Source: Actinomycetota bacterium (GTDB lineage: Bacteria > Actinomycetota > Actinomycetes > Nanopelagicales > Nanopelagicaceae). From it: 17,946 nucleotides of DNA. Below the pieces are notes generated by a model. The model had not been told where the DNA came from. It made no database searches and was given only the letters and a program-made list of their open reading frames with translations. The stretch's first letter is position 1. Each line of letters opens with the position of its first letter. Position numbers and translations under genes: made by a program. Location: NCBI GenBank assembly GCA_947459935.1, contig CANHFN010000007.1, positions 1 through 17,946 of the forward strand, in the 5' to 3' direction. Below are positions 7,361 through 13,775 of this stretch, in pieces.

Positions 7361-7919
7361 TTATTCGGATTTCTCCATTTACTTCTAGCGTGCGATAACT
7401 TTTGAGCGGTTCGACAGCTGGTCCGCGGACTACTTCCCCATCTTCAGGATTAAATGCTGATCCATGTGCCGGGCATTGCAACAATGATTCACTCAATACA
7501 CATGGCACACCTGCATGAGTACACCTGGTATCAAAAGCAACAATGCCACGGGAGGTGCGAGTAAGTGAATAACTAGTTGTGATACCAAATGAATCTTTTA
7601 ACTTAAAGACTTTTGTCTGACGCAGAGTTAATTCTGAACTCTTTGCAATGACTACGCCCTCAAGGAGTGCCGTTTGCGTGGCTTGAGGACTTGCCGTTTC
7701 GGTTGGACTTTTAGACGGTGTTGGCGAAACAGTTTGTTTGGTCGAAGTCGGCGTTGGAGAAGAGATCGCTTTTGGCTCAGTCGGGGTAGGAGATAGACTC
7801 TTTGGCTGTGGACCAGGTGATGCATCCTTCTTGTTCAAGATTTCAGTTCTTTGAACAATCGCACCGACCAGTAATGCACCTGTAAGTAAGAGGAATACCC
7901 GTCGAGATTTCTGCGTCAC
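7350..7919 (-). CDS. Membrane-anchored Rieske [2Fe-2S] protein with Pro/Thr stalk
   Basis: A 189-residue protein. Residues 8-22 are a hydrophobic anchor or signal with no twin-arginine motif. Residues 38-78 form a Pro/Thr/Ser stalk. The Rieske domain follows (about 86-189) with cluster ligands C133-T-H135 and C149-P-A-H152. One cysteine of the usual second disulfide position is Ala here (C-P-A-H-G-S instead of C-P-C-H-G-S). It probably carries electrons at the outer face of the membrane. No cytochrome b or oxygenase partner is nearby, so the donor and acceptor are unknown. GTG start with TACCAT 7 nt upstream. Its 3' end overlaps the DUF1501 gene by 11 bp, with no room for a terminator. Confidence 0.88.
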   Translation of the reverse strand: MTQKSRRVFLLLTGALLVGAIVQRTEILNKKDASPGPQPKSLSPTPTEPKAISSPTPTSTKQTVSPTPSKSPTETASPQATQTALLEGVVIAKSSELTLRQTKVFKLKDSFGITTSYSLTRTSRGIVAFDTRCTHAGVPCVLSESLLQCPAHGSAFNPEDGEVVRGPAVEPLKSYRTLEVNGEIRIIIS

Positions 7920-7926
7920 GTCTTAA

Positions 7927-7932
7927 ATGGTA
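7927..7932 (-). promoter_or_regulatory. -10 hexamer of a probable leaderless promoter (Rieske gene)
   Basis: TACCAT ends 7 nt before the GTG at 7919 on the minus strand; no Shine-Dalgarno site. Confidence 0.4.
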
Positions 7933-8012
7933 GTGGCCCTATTTTGAATTCCTGAGCGTGGTGCTTCCAAATCTGAGAGCCCTCGTGTAACACTAGTCAC
8001 AGGAGGAAGACC

Positions 8013-8246
8013 ATGAATTCTCAAATACCGAGCGGTTGGTACCCAGATCCATCGGGTCTCAACTGTGAGCGCTTTTGGGATGGCCAAGACTGGACAGAGC
8101 AAACTCGACCAGTTTCGATCCTTCCGAACAGACCACCTCCACAGATAAAGCCCGCAAATCCAGGATTAGATTCCTCAGAGAAGACTCTCCTGGTTGTAAT
8201 TGTGGCTTTAATTGTCTTGGTGGCTTTGTTTAGCTCAGGATACTAA
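8013..8246 (+). CDS. DUF2510 single-pass membrane protein
   Basis: A 77-residue protein with an N-terminal DUF2510 motif (G-W-Y-P-D-P-S-G ... F-W-D-G-Q-D-W-T) at about 8-32, a Pro-rich linker, and one transmembrane helix at about 58-74. DUF2510 is a short Trp-rich module typical of actinobacterial membrane proteins, of unknown function. It has a strong Shine-Dalgarno site (AGGAGG at 8001-8006, 6 nt before ATG), unlike the leaderless neighbours. A 52-residue gene follows 24 bp later and probably shares the transcript, which ends at the hairpin at 8439-8478. Confidence 0.85.
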   Translation: MNSQIPSGWYPDPSGLNCERFWDGQDWTEQTRPVSILPNRPPPQIKPANPGLDSSEKTLLVVIVALIVLVALFSSGY

Positions 8247-8270
8247 CCAAACAACGAAAGGCATCAAACT

Positions 8271-8429
8271 ATGGAAATACTAGTTCTGCTCGTATGGGTC
8301 GCTTGTGCAGCATTCTGCTACAGCCAGGCAAAGAAGAAGAACCTCAATGTCGGACTTTGGACAGTTTTGGGACTTCTATTCGGAGTATTCGCAGTGATTG
8401 GCGTTTCAGTTTCTTCTGCAAAGTCATAA
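8271..8429 (+). CDS. 52-residue two-helix membrane protein, unknown
   Basis: ATG at 8271, TAA at 8427-8429, 52 residues. Two hydrophobic segments (about 2-19 and 28-49) are separated by a basic loop, S-Q-A-K-K-K-N-L-N, giving a helical hairpin with the positive loop probably inside. It resembles the many small 'A-x-x-K-x-R ... G-L-L-F-G' hairpin proteins seen in actinobacteria; no function is known. A weak AAAGG lies 9 nt upstream of the ATG. It lies 24 bp after the DUF2510 gene and 9 bp before a strong terminator, so its position as last gene of a two-gene transcript supports it being real. Confidence 0.65.
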   Translation: MEILVLLVWVACAAFCYSQAKKKNLNVGLWTVLGLLFGVFAVIGVSVSSAKS

Positions 8430-8438
8430 ATAATTGAG

Positions 8439-8478
8439 CTCAGCCACGACGACTTTAGTTGTCGTGGCTGAGTTTATT
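8439..8478 (+). terminator. Rho-independent terminator after the DUF2510 / two-helix gene pair
   Basis: A perfect 12-bp stem (8439-8450 with 8461-8472), extendable by three inner pairs to a 4-nt loop, is followed by the T-rich tail tttattt. It separates the first two genes from the second DUF2510 gene at 8500. Confidence 0.85.
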
Positions 8479-8499
8479 TACCCATAGAACGGAGTTATT

Positions 8500-8751
8500 G
8501 TGGAATCAACAGTACCTGCCGGTTGGTATAGAGATCCCGACGGTAATGAGTGTGAACGATATTGGGATGGTAATAACTGGAGTTTAAAAACTAGGCCTCT
8601 CGTTAGTTCAGTAACCCAAAGCACGCAACAAGGGAATGAGATCTCAACAGGTTGGTGGATCGCAATCGCAATTTGTGGGGTTTTTGCAATTGTCATACTT
8701 CTGCTTATGTCTGCCGGCAGCGAGATGTATTACTCTTTACAGTTTTCGTAG
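8500..8751 (+). CDS. Second DUF2510 single-pass membrane protein
   Basis: An 83-residue protein with a DUF2510 motif (G-W-Y-R-D-P-D-G ... Y-W-D-G-N-N-W) at about 8-27, a polar linker, and a transmembrane helix at about 52-71. It is a paralogue of the protein at 8013, and the two probably arose by duplication. GTG start at 8500 with GGAG 5 nt upstream (8491-8494). The last 22 bp overlap the convergent lipoprotein gene at 8730-8906. It sits after a terminator, so it either has its own promoter or depends on readthrough. Confidence 0.8.
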   Translation: MESTVPAGWYRDPDGNECERYWDGNNWSLKTRPLVSSVTQSTQQGNEISTGWWIAIAICGVFAIVILLLMSAGSEMYYSLQFS

Positions 8752-8906
8752 TACCAAGCGCTATCTGATTCTGACCACATTCCATATGTGAGTGCGTTTA
8801 GTAATTCATCGCACTTAGCTTGAGTGTTTGAGCAGCCCGTCATCGTGGCTGACAACACAATTAAAGTTGAAATTATCGATATGAACTTCGGCTTGGTTTT
8901 ATTCAT
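8730..8906 (-). CDS. 58-residue lipoprotein coupled to the VOC-family gene
   Basis: The minus strand reads ATG at 8906 to TAA at 8730, 58 residues. The N-terminus is K-rich (M-N-K-T-K-P-K), then hydrophobic, ending in a lipobox-like T-M-T-G-C25, so it is a likely lipid-anchored exported peptide with a mature part of 34 residues. The mature part has two more cysteines (Cys32 and Cys56) that could pair, plus aromatic-rich S-A-W-Y-Y-E-N-C. Its ATG overlaps the TGA of the upstream VOC gene (ATGA), and GGGAG lies 4 nt before the start, so it is probably translated by coupling as the last gene of the DinB-VOC operon. I recognise no family. Confidence 0.7.
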   Translation of the reverse strand: MNKTKPKFISIISTLIVLSATMTGCSNTQAKCDELLNALTYGMWSESDSAWYYENCKE

Positions 8907-9382
8907 TGCTCTCCCTCATAGGCCTTCTTCATTGTGGCAAGATCGATCTTTTTCATTCCTAACATTGCTTGGGTGGCTCGTTGAGCACCTGCAGAGTCTG
9001 CGCCACCTAAATACTTTCCCATTTCAGGCGAAGTAACCTGCCAAGAGATTCCGAATTTATCTTTAAGCCATCCACACTGACTTTCTTGACCCCCATTTTC
9101 CGTCAAGATGTCCCAATACTTATCAATCTCTTTTTGATCTGCGCATGGAATTTGGAATGAGATTGCCTCAGAATGCGGAAATTGGGGACCCCCATTTAAG
9201 CCAATAAATGAGCGACCAAAGATTTTGAAGTTAACAACAATTTCATCGCCTTGCTTGTTGCCAGGTGTGTCAGTGGGCGCAATCCAATTATCTTCAATTG
9301 AACTATCAGGGAAGATGCTTGTATAGAAGTTCGCCGCCTCTCTTGCACGGCCGGCAAACCAAAGACATGTTGTTAGATCCAT
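8903..9382 (-). CDS. PhnB-type VOC (glyoxalase-fold) protein
   Basis: A 159-residue protein of the PhnB / '3-demethylubiquinone-9 3-methyltransferase domain' branch of the VOC superfamily. Typical blocks are C-L-W-F-x-G-R-A-R-E-A-A-N-F-Y near residue 6, G-D-E-I-V-V-N-F-K-I-F-G-R-S-F-I-G-L-N-G-G-P near 45, D-K-Y-W-D near 87, C-G-W-L-K-D-K-F-G-I-S-W-Q-V near 103 and Q-A-M-L-G-M-K-K near 138. These proteins form betaalphabetabetabeta dimers; most are of unknown substrate. It starts 4 nt after the DinB stop, with GGGGA just upstream of the start, and overlaps the lipoprotein start by 4 bp, so it is the middle gene of a three-gene operon. Confidence 0.85.
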   Translation of the reverse strand: MDLTTCLWFAGRAREAANFYTSIFPDSSIEDNWIAPTDTPGNKQGDEIVVNFKIFGRSFIGLNGGPQFPHSEAISFQIPCADQKEIDKYWDILTENGGQESQCGWLKDKFGISWQVTSPEMGKYLGGADSAGAQRATQAMLGMKKIDLATMKKAYEGEQ

Positions 9383-9386
9383 TGAA

Positions 9387-9872
9387 CTAATCCCCTAATC
9401 CCTCATAGTTTGCAAATGCCCACAAATCTATCTCATCAAGGTCAATGACTTTGAGTCCATGGTTGGCAAAGATGCCCGCAATCTGGGCACGATGCTCAGT
9501 TGCATGGTGAATTGCCTGGGTCAAAATAGATTCGCGATTGCGACGAATAGTGCGCTCTCCACGTTGAAATTCAACAAACCCTACGGGGTTCTTGGCTGAT
9601 TCTCTGAGCCGAAGGTCAAAGCTGTGTGATAACTCTTTTAGGGCAAGAACCTCTGCTTTATTGCTCGGTACCTGTGTCGGGATATCGCCTGTGCCATCGA
9701 GTAAATCTGCATATCTAGAAGCAGTTAGGTGCTCTAATATTTCTGCCACAGTCCATGTGTCATTAGGCGCGGTAAGTTTCAGACTTGAATCTGGTTGTTC
9801 GGCAATTTTGTCGAATACATAATCGTTAGCCCAGGCTAAGTGGCGAAACAAACGGTCAGTGACTACTTCCAT
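9387..9872 (-). CDS. DinB-family protein (putative metal-dependent enzyme)
   Basis: A 161-residue four-helix DinB / YfiT-like protein. The likely metal triad is His48 (A-E-I-L-E-H-L), His123 and His127 (I-H-H-A-T-E-H-R-A-Q-I). Many actinobacterial members are thiol-dependent (mycothiol or bacillithiol) transferases, but the substrate here is unknown. It is the first gene of an operon with the VOC protein and a small lipoprotein. DinB and PhnB-type genes are often found together. The start ATG at 9872 is preceded at 6 nt by TAATCT, so it is probably leaderless. The carbonic anhydrase terminator lies just upstream. Confidence 0.85.
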   Translation of the reverse strand: MEVVTDRLFRHLAWANDYVFDKIAEQPDSSLKLTAPNDTWTVAEILEHLTASRYADLLDGTGDIPTQVPSNKAEVLALKELSHSFDLRLRESAKNPVGFVEFQRGERTIRRNRESILTQAIHHATEHRAQIAGIFANHGLKVIDLDEIDLWAFANYEGLGD

Positions 9873-9878
9873 GCTGCG

Positions 9879-9884
9879 AGATTA
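9879..9884 (-). promoter_or_regulatory. -10 hexamer of a probable leaderless promoter (DinB operon)
   Basis: TAATCT ends 6 nt before ATG 9872 on the minus strand, close to TATAAT. It lies between the upstream terminator and the gene. Confidence 0.5.
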
Positions 9885-9894
9885 CTTCAGAGAG

Positions 9895-9938
9895 GAAGAA
9901 AAAGACACCCTCGCCATTACTTCAGCGAAGGTGTCTTT
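9895..9938 (-). terminator. Rho-independent terminator of the carbonic anhydrase gene
   Basis: Arms at 9901-9909 and 9930-9938 pair over 9 bp, continue after one mismatch with four more pairs, and are followed on the minus strand by a TTTTTCTTC tract. It lies 10 bp after the carbonic anhydrase stop. Confidence 0.85.
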
Positions 9939-9947
9939 CGAGGGAAA

Positions 9948-10526
9948 TTAACGAGCTGCGCCTGCTTCTTTTGCTCCTGGAACTTCAAGTAACTTTCCTG
10001 TTTCAACTTCATATACAAAGCCGTGGATTGGAATGTTCTTCGGAACCAATGGATGGCGACGAATGCGCTCAACATCTTCTACTACTGCCTTATTGCGATC
10101 TGCAATAGTCAGCCAGTCGATGTATGCCGCTTCAGTTGATCCTGGACCTTTACCGACATCATAGAAACCTTCTTCGCCAAGGGCTGCAGTTTCAAGACTC
10201 TTCGAAAGAAGTCCACGCATAACCTCATCAGTGAAGAACTCCATCCCGCAATTGCTGTGGTGGATTACAAACCATTCTTTTGTTCCAAGTAGTTTGTAGG
10301 AAATCACGAGTGAACGAATAGCATCATCTGATGCGCGAGCACCAGCGTTACGAATAACGTGGGCATCGCCTTCAGATAGTCCTGCATACTTTGCTGGATC
10401 TAGACGTGCATCCATGCAAGTAAGTACAGCAAATTGGCGAGCCGGTGGTAAAGCTAACTTACCCTTCTCTCCAAAGCTTTCTACATACTTCTTGTTTGCA
10501 TCTAAAACTTCATTTAGAACTGACAT
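9948..10526 (-). CDS. Beta-class carbonic anhydrase (Rv1284-like)
   Basis: Interconverts CO2 and bicarbonate in the cytoplasm. From the chosen start it is 192 residues. Zinc ligands are visible: Cys37 (T-C-M-D-A-R, with the Asp39/Arg41 dyad), His90 and Cys93 (H-H-S-N-C-G). The blocks H-V-I-R-N-A-G and D-D-A-I-R-S-L match mycobacterial Rv1284-type enzymes. The frame is open back to an ATG at 10676. I prefer ATG 10526 because GGAG lies 6-7 nt upstream and the family's N-terminus starts there (M-S-V-L-N-E-V-L). The extra 50 residues look like an untranslated leader. A single gene, ended by a terminator at 9895-9938 and divergent from 10690. Confidence 0.9.
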   Translation of the reverse strand: MSVLNEVLDANKKYVESFGEKGKLALPPARQFAVLTCMDARLDPAKYAGLSEGDAHVIRNAGARASDDAIRSLVISYKLLGTKEWFVIHHSNCGMEFFTDEVMRGLLSKSLETAALGEEGFYDVGKGPGSTEAAYIDWLTIADRNKAVVEDVERIRRHPLVPKNIPIHGFVYEVETGKLLEVPGAKEAGAAR

Positions 10527-10677
10527 TGAACTCTCCGATTTCAGATCTAACAAGAGTGATTCTCCTGTTACCTGACGAAAATTAGCAGGATGAAATGCAA
10601 ATGAGAACTCAATAATTTCTAGCAGTTGCGAATAAGAGGCAGCTGCAATTGATCCTGCATATTTCTCACTTAGCATT

Positions 10678-10683
10678 TAGACT
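10678..10683 (+). promoter_or_regulatory. -10 hexamer of a probable leaderless promoter (10690 gene)
   Basis: TAGACT ends 6 nt before ATG 10690; no Shine-Dalgarno site is visible. Confidence 0.45.
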
Positions 10684-10689
10684 TGACTC

Positions 10690-11010
10690 ATGTTAGGTGG
10701 AATCAATAACGCGCTGTTCTTGCAATCCTTTGGCGGCTTTGCTGGTCTTGCATTGTTAATTGTTGTCTTGAAGTGGGGATTTTCTTCAAATAGAAAGATG
10801 ATCGTGACGCCGATCAAAGCTGGCAAGAAGAATCAATACGGTCTTCTAACGCCCCTACCAACTCCAAGCAATTACATAGAAGCCCAGATGTCTTTACAAA
10901 AGCTTATCGATTCAAACATCAAGGCAACCTTGACTCAAACTCTTGATGGGCCGCAAATAATGGTCTTTGAAAAAGACTTAAGGGCCGCAACTGCAATTCT
11001 CAAAAGCTAA
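10690..11010 (+). CDS. Small membrane-anchored protein with DUF2007-like C-terminal region
   Basis: A 106-residue protein. One transmembrane helix at about 13-27 is followed by a basic stretch (S-S-N-R-K-M) and a soluble alpha/beta tail of about 65 residues. The pattern of the tail (A-Q-M-S-L-Q-K-L-I-D-S-N-I-K-A-T-L near 65, then I-M-V-F-E-K-D-L-R-A-A-T-A-I-L at the end) recalls the DUF2007-type 'putative signal transducing' fold, where a helix is followed by a strand and a D-L-x-x-A-x-x-I-L helix. That is a resemblance only. It is divergent from the carbonic anhydrase and convergent with the Ala-rich protein. The start is supported by TAGACT 6 nt upstream. Confidence 0.7.
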   Translation: MLGGINNALFLQSFGGFAGLALLIVVLKWGFSSNRKMIVTPIKAGKKNQYGLLTPLPTPSNYIEAQMSLQKLIDSNIKATLTQTLDGPQIMVFEKDLRAATAILKS

Positions 11011-11072
11011 TTACTAGCATTTTGGGATTTGCTGCGACCCTTAAATCGATCTTTGCAAATATAAAGTAAGTA

Positions 11073-11438
11073 CTAAGGACGTACTGGCTTTGTTGGCTTT
11101 GCAGGTACACCAGCTTTTGCAGCATCAATTGCTGCCTTCAGCGCAGCGCGCGCAGCTTGACGTGCTTCTTTGGTAGTTGCAGCAGCTTTTGCGGCTTCAA
11201 AGTTGGCTTTTGCTGTTGCAATAGCTGCTTTTGCTGTTGCAACAGCTGCTTGACGAGCTTCACGAGCTGCTTGGAATTGTGTCTTTGCTGCTTCAAAAGC
11301 AGCTTTTTGTTCAGGAGTAAGTGCGACCTTCTTTACAACTGGTGTTGGCACATCGGCTGCAAATGATCCTGCTGTCCCTGCTAATGAGATTGCGATGGCT
11401 GCGGTGATAACTGCGCCGCTCTTCATTGCCTTATTCAT
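11073..11438 (-). CDS. Exported Ala-rich coiled-coil protein
   Basis: A 121-residue protein. Residues 1-28 are a signal peptide (M-N-K-A-M-K-S-G, hydrophobic run, then A-G-S-F-A-A). The mature part is dominated by Ala, Lys, Gln and Arg with 7-residue periodicity, predicting a long helix or coiled coil, and ends in a Pro/Lys tail (P-A-K-P-T-K-P-V-R-P). The function is unknown; a periplasmic or wall-binding structural role is plausible. The frame reaches a TTG at 11450, but I prefer ATG 11438, where the signal peptide begins and GGGGA lies upstream. Two 21-bp units in its coding DNA are tandem duplicates (11206-11247). It stands alone with short flanking gaps. Confidence 0.75.
   Translation of the reverse strand: MNKAMKSGAVITAAIAISLAGTAGSFAADVPTPVVKKVALTPEQKAAFEAAKTQFQAAREARQAAVATAKAAIATAKANFEAAKAAATTKEARQAARAALKAAIDAAKAGVPAKPTKPVRP
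11206..11247. repeat. 21-bp tandem duplication inside the Ala-rich gene
   Basis: Bases 11206-11226 and 11227-11247 are identical apart from one base near the end. Each encodes one heptad of the Ala-rich helix. Confidence 0.75.
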
Positions 11439-11564
11439 TTCTGTCCCCAATTCTTCGGATCTGACTTATGGTCAAAATATAGATGGGTGCTGGTCAAGAA
11501 TGCGGCAGTTTTTCCTGAGAAAATGCCTTGAAAATGGCCGATCTGGAAGACTTTCACGCAGGAA

Positions 11565-12872
11565 CTAATAGTTTTTAGCATCTATAGGCTTGCCCGCGAA
11601 CATGTCTGCAATATATCGGTCTGCAATTACGGCGAACTCATCCCACGATGTTCCAAAATTCTTCGTAAATGCTGAGGCAAAAGTACCGTCCTTGGTGTTT
11701 CCTTGAATGCCTATCTCTTTCATGAAATTGAGATAGCCCTGAACTCCAAACTTTGCAATGATCAATTCAGTTGTCAACCCACCTGTCCAGTAGGAACGTT
11801 GCAGTATGTCTCCAGGGCTACAGTTGCAAGGATACTTAACTGTGTCGATGAGCTCAGAAATTTTTGGAGGCACATTCGTATTGAGATAGTTAGGTTTTGT
11901 TGGAATATATGCGGTGATTGTTCCTGGATTTCGCATTTCGGCCAGTGCAACTCCGACATACATTGCAGAGCCTTCAATCCAAGCCATTGGTCCAAACAGC
12001 AGTTCACCCAGTTTATTTGCCCTGATATTTTCTTGGAAAATCTCATTCCAGCCAATTTGGACTTCAGAGTATGTTGGAGCAGGTTTTCTAAAATATTGTT
12101 GAGCTGCGTGAGTTAATTCATGAGGTGAAGTAAAATACACCGAACCACTTAACTCACTTTCACTTCCAGATGCAAACAAATAGAGCGGAACTGAGCGGAA
12201 CTTATAATCTGTTCCTTCTGTTGGTCCACCTGTGGCTCCATAGAGTTGCACGTTTGTTGCCGGATCTGGCCAATTGTTCTGAAGATAACCAAGCCCATTT
12301 TCTTGTTTGATACAGCTACTGATTACCGACGGACTCCCGACAAACCTAGTTGTGCAGAATTCATTACTCATCCAAGGGCTCTTGGTTCCACCAACAATTA
12401 TAATTTTGTTCAGGATTGTCTTTCCCCAAAATTGCATTCCATCTTTAGTCGACTGAGTGATTGCTGCAATTGCTTTAGTGCTTAAGTTGGGATCTAATCT
12501 CAAATCAAACTCGCCAATATCTCCTTCTTGCGAAGCAAACCTCTTCTCAATCTCTTCTTGAGCAACTTGTCGAATCGACTTGAAGGTTGCAGTCGGTGAA
12601 GGAGTCGCGGTCGGTGTTGCAGAAATTGTTGGCGTTGAAGTTGGAGAAACAGAAGGTGTTGCTGTTGGCGTTGCTTTGACAATTATCTTGACACCTTTAT
12701 TCCACACCAGCTTTTTACCTGACTTTATGCAGGTGTACTTAGTTGTACCAACAACTGCAGTAGAACCGGCTTTCGAACAAGCGACACCTGGCTTTACAGC
12801 GGCGTTTGAAATGCCAACACCTATAGCCACAAAGATTCCGATTCCTAGAAACAAACTCAGAAAGCGCTTCAT
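11565..12872 (-). CDS. Exported HExxH (gluzincin-like) putative metalloprotease with Cys module and Pro/Thr stalk
   Basis: A 435-residue exported protein. Residues 1-24 are a signal peptide ending S-N-A-A. Residues 27-61 are the Cys32/Cys48 module ending C-I-K-S-G-K-K-L-V-W-N-K-G, the same as in the 2613-4031 metalloprotease. Residues 67-95 are a Pro/Thr/Ser stalk. The core carries H251-E-L-T-H255-A-A-Q-Q and, 45 residues later, W-I-E300-G-S-A. HExxH followed by a Glu in such a context is the gluzincin zinc-site pattern, so a zinc peptidase fold is likely, but I cannot name a family and activity is unproven. The Cys-rich C-N-C near 349-351 is unusual. TACACT 6 nt upstream supports ATG 12872. 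Confidence 0.75.
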   Translation of the reverse strand: MKRFLSLFLGIGIFVAIGVGISNAAVKPGVACSKAGSTAVVGTTKYTCIKSGKKLVWNKGVKIIVKATPTATPSVSPTSTPTISATPTATPSPTATFKSIRQVAQEEIEKRFASQEGDIGEFDLRLDPNLSTKAIAAITQSTKDGMQFWGKTILNKIIIVGGTKSPWMSNEFCTTRFVGSPSVISSCIKQENGLGYLQNNWPDPATNVQLYGATGGPTEGTDYKFRSVPLYLFASGSESELSGSVYFTSPHELTHAAQQYFRKPAPTYSEVQIGWNEIFQENIRANKLGELLFGPMAWIEGSAMYVGVALAEMRNPGTITAYIPTKPNYLNTNVPPKISELIDTVKYPCNCSPGDILQRSYWTGGLTTELIIAKFGVQGYLNFMKEIGIQGNTKDGTFASAFTKNFGTSWDEFAVIADRYIADMFAGKPIDAKNY

Positions 12873-12878
12873 CGCATA

Positions 12879-12884
12879 AGTGTA
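12879..12884 (-). promoter_or_regulatory. -10 hexamer of a probable leaderless promoter (HExxH protein)
   Basis: TACACT ends 6 nt before ATG 12872 on the minus strand. Confidence 0.5.
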
Positions 12885-12960
12885 GGAGGCGAAAACAGGT
12901 TATGACGGGTTGATTAAGCAATAAATGAATACATTTAATGCAGATTTACGTGTTCTGCCT

Positions 12961-12966
12961 TAAGGT
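12961..12966 (+). promoter_or_regulatory. -10 hexamer of a probable leaderless promoter (msrB)
   Basis: TAAGGT ends 6 nt before ATG 12973; no Shine-Dalgarno site in the intervening bases. Confidence 0.5.
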
Positions 12967-12972
12967 TTCCAC

Positions 12973-13377
12973 ATGGAAAAAGTAACCATCGATGAAGAAG
13001 CCCTCAAAGCTAGAGTTGGCGATCTCGCCTATGACGTTCTGCGAAATGCCGCTACGGAGCGACCATTTACTGGTGAATACACCGACACGGAGCTAGTTGG
13101 TTTGTATCGCTGTAAAGCTTGTAGTGCCGAGTTGTTTAAGAGTGAGACAAAGTTTCATAGTGGTTGTGGTTGGCCATCTTTTTATGCACCAACTGCCGAT
13201 GATGCCGTCACATTGATTGAAGATCGCTCACTTGCTCCTCGTATTCGTATCGAAGTGAGATGCGCAGCGTGTGACTCACACCTCGGCCATGTATTTAAGG
13301 GTGAAGGCTATGACGTCCCCACTGATGAGCGTTGGTGTATTAACTCTGTAGCGATGTATTTGGAACAAAAAGATTAA
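12973..13377 (+). CDS. msrB: Peptide-methionine (R)-S-oxide reductase MsrB
   Basis: Reduces the R epimer of protein methionine sulfoxide, repairing oxidised proteins in the cytoplasm. At 134 residues it is full length. The structural zinc site is complete: Cys47 and Cys50 (C-K-A-C), Cys97 and Cys100 (C-A-A-C). The catalytic Cys122 sits in R-W-C-I-N-S, and Cys65 in S-G-C-G-W-P-S-F is the usual resolving position. H-L-G-H-V-F is also conserved. It is not fused to MsrA. The last 4 bp overlap the end of the convergent arsC gene, and no terminator separates them. Divergent from the HExxH protein. Confidence 0.96.
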   Translation: MEKVTIDEEALKARVGDLAYDVLRNAATERPFTGEYTDTELVGLYRCKACSAELFKSETKFHSGCGWPSFYAPTADDAVTLIEDRSLAPRIRIEVRCAACDSHLGHVFKGEGYDVPTDERWCINSVAMYLEQKD

Positions 13378-13775
13378 GCTAAAAGTTCTGCGAGCAACGA
13401 CTCAACGCGTCTTTTAATCTCATCACGAATCACGCGCACAGGTTCAATCCCTTGCCCTGCTGGGTCATCTAGAACCCAATCTTCATAGCGCTTGCCTGGA
13501 TAGAACGGACATACATCTCCGCACCCCATAGTGATCACGGCATCGGATTCCTGCACCGCTTCTGGTGTTAGAACCTTTGGGGTGTTATTTGCAATATCAA
13601 TTCCTATTTCAGCCATCGCTTCAACTGCGATCGGATTAATTGAATCCTTTGGGGCACTTCCTGCAGAAAGAACTTCAATGCGACCTTGACCAAGTTCGCG
13701 CATGAACCCTGCCGCCATCTGTGAACGTCCTGCATTGTGGACGCACACGAAAAGAACTGTTGGTTTATTTGTCAT
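13374..13775 (-). CDS. arsC: Arsenate reductase, low-molecular-weight phosphatase fold
   Basis: Reduces arsenate to arsenite. At 133 residues it has the C-x5-R loop (C11-V-H-N-A-G-R17-S) and the catalytic Asp region D-D-P-A-G near 103-107. It also has C85-G-D-V-C89-P: two cysteines four apart, as I recall for corynebacterial and mycobacterial mycothiol-coupled ArsC, and unlike the wider spacing in the thioredoxin-coupled staphylococcal enzyme. Coupling to mycothiol is thus inferred. Its start lies 11 bp inside the upstream aquaglyceroporin gene, so the two are one operon. AAGGTG 7 nt upstream could serve as ribosome site. No ArsR or efflux pump gene is in the window. Confidence 0.92.
   Translation of the reverse strand: MTNKPTVLFVCVHNAGRSQMAAGFMRELGQGRIEVLSAGSAPKDSINPIAVEAMAEIGIDIANNTPKVLTPEAVQESDAVITMGCGDVCPFYPGKRYEDWVLDDPAGQGIEPVRVIRDEIKRRVESLLAELLA

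Noticed and set aside
10527..10676. Longer carbonic anhydrase starting at 10676
   Set aside because: No supporting ribosome site or 6-nt hexamer, and the extension has no counterpart in the family; ATG 10526 has GGAG.
11439..11450. TTG start for the Ala-rich protein
   Set aside because: Adds four residues ahead of a normal signal peptide and would overlap the GGGGA ribosome site.
11703..12116. 137-codon frame opposite the HExxH protein
   Set aside because: No recognisable domain, and it lies fully inside a well-supported gene on the other strand.
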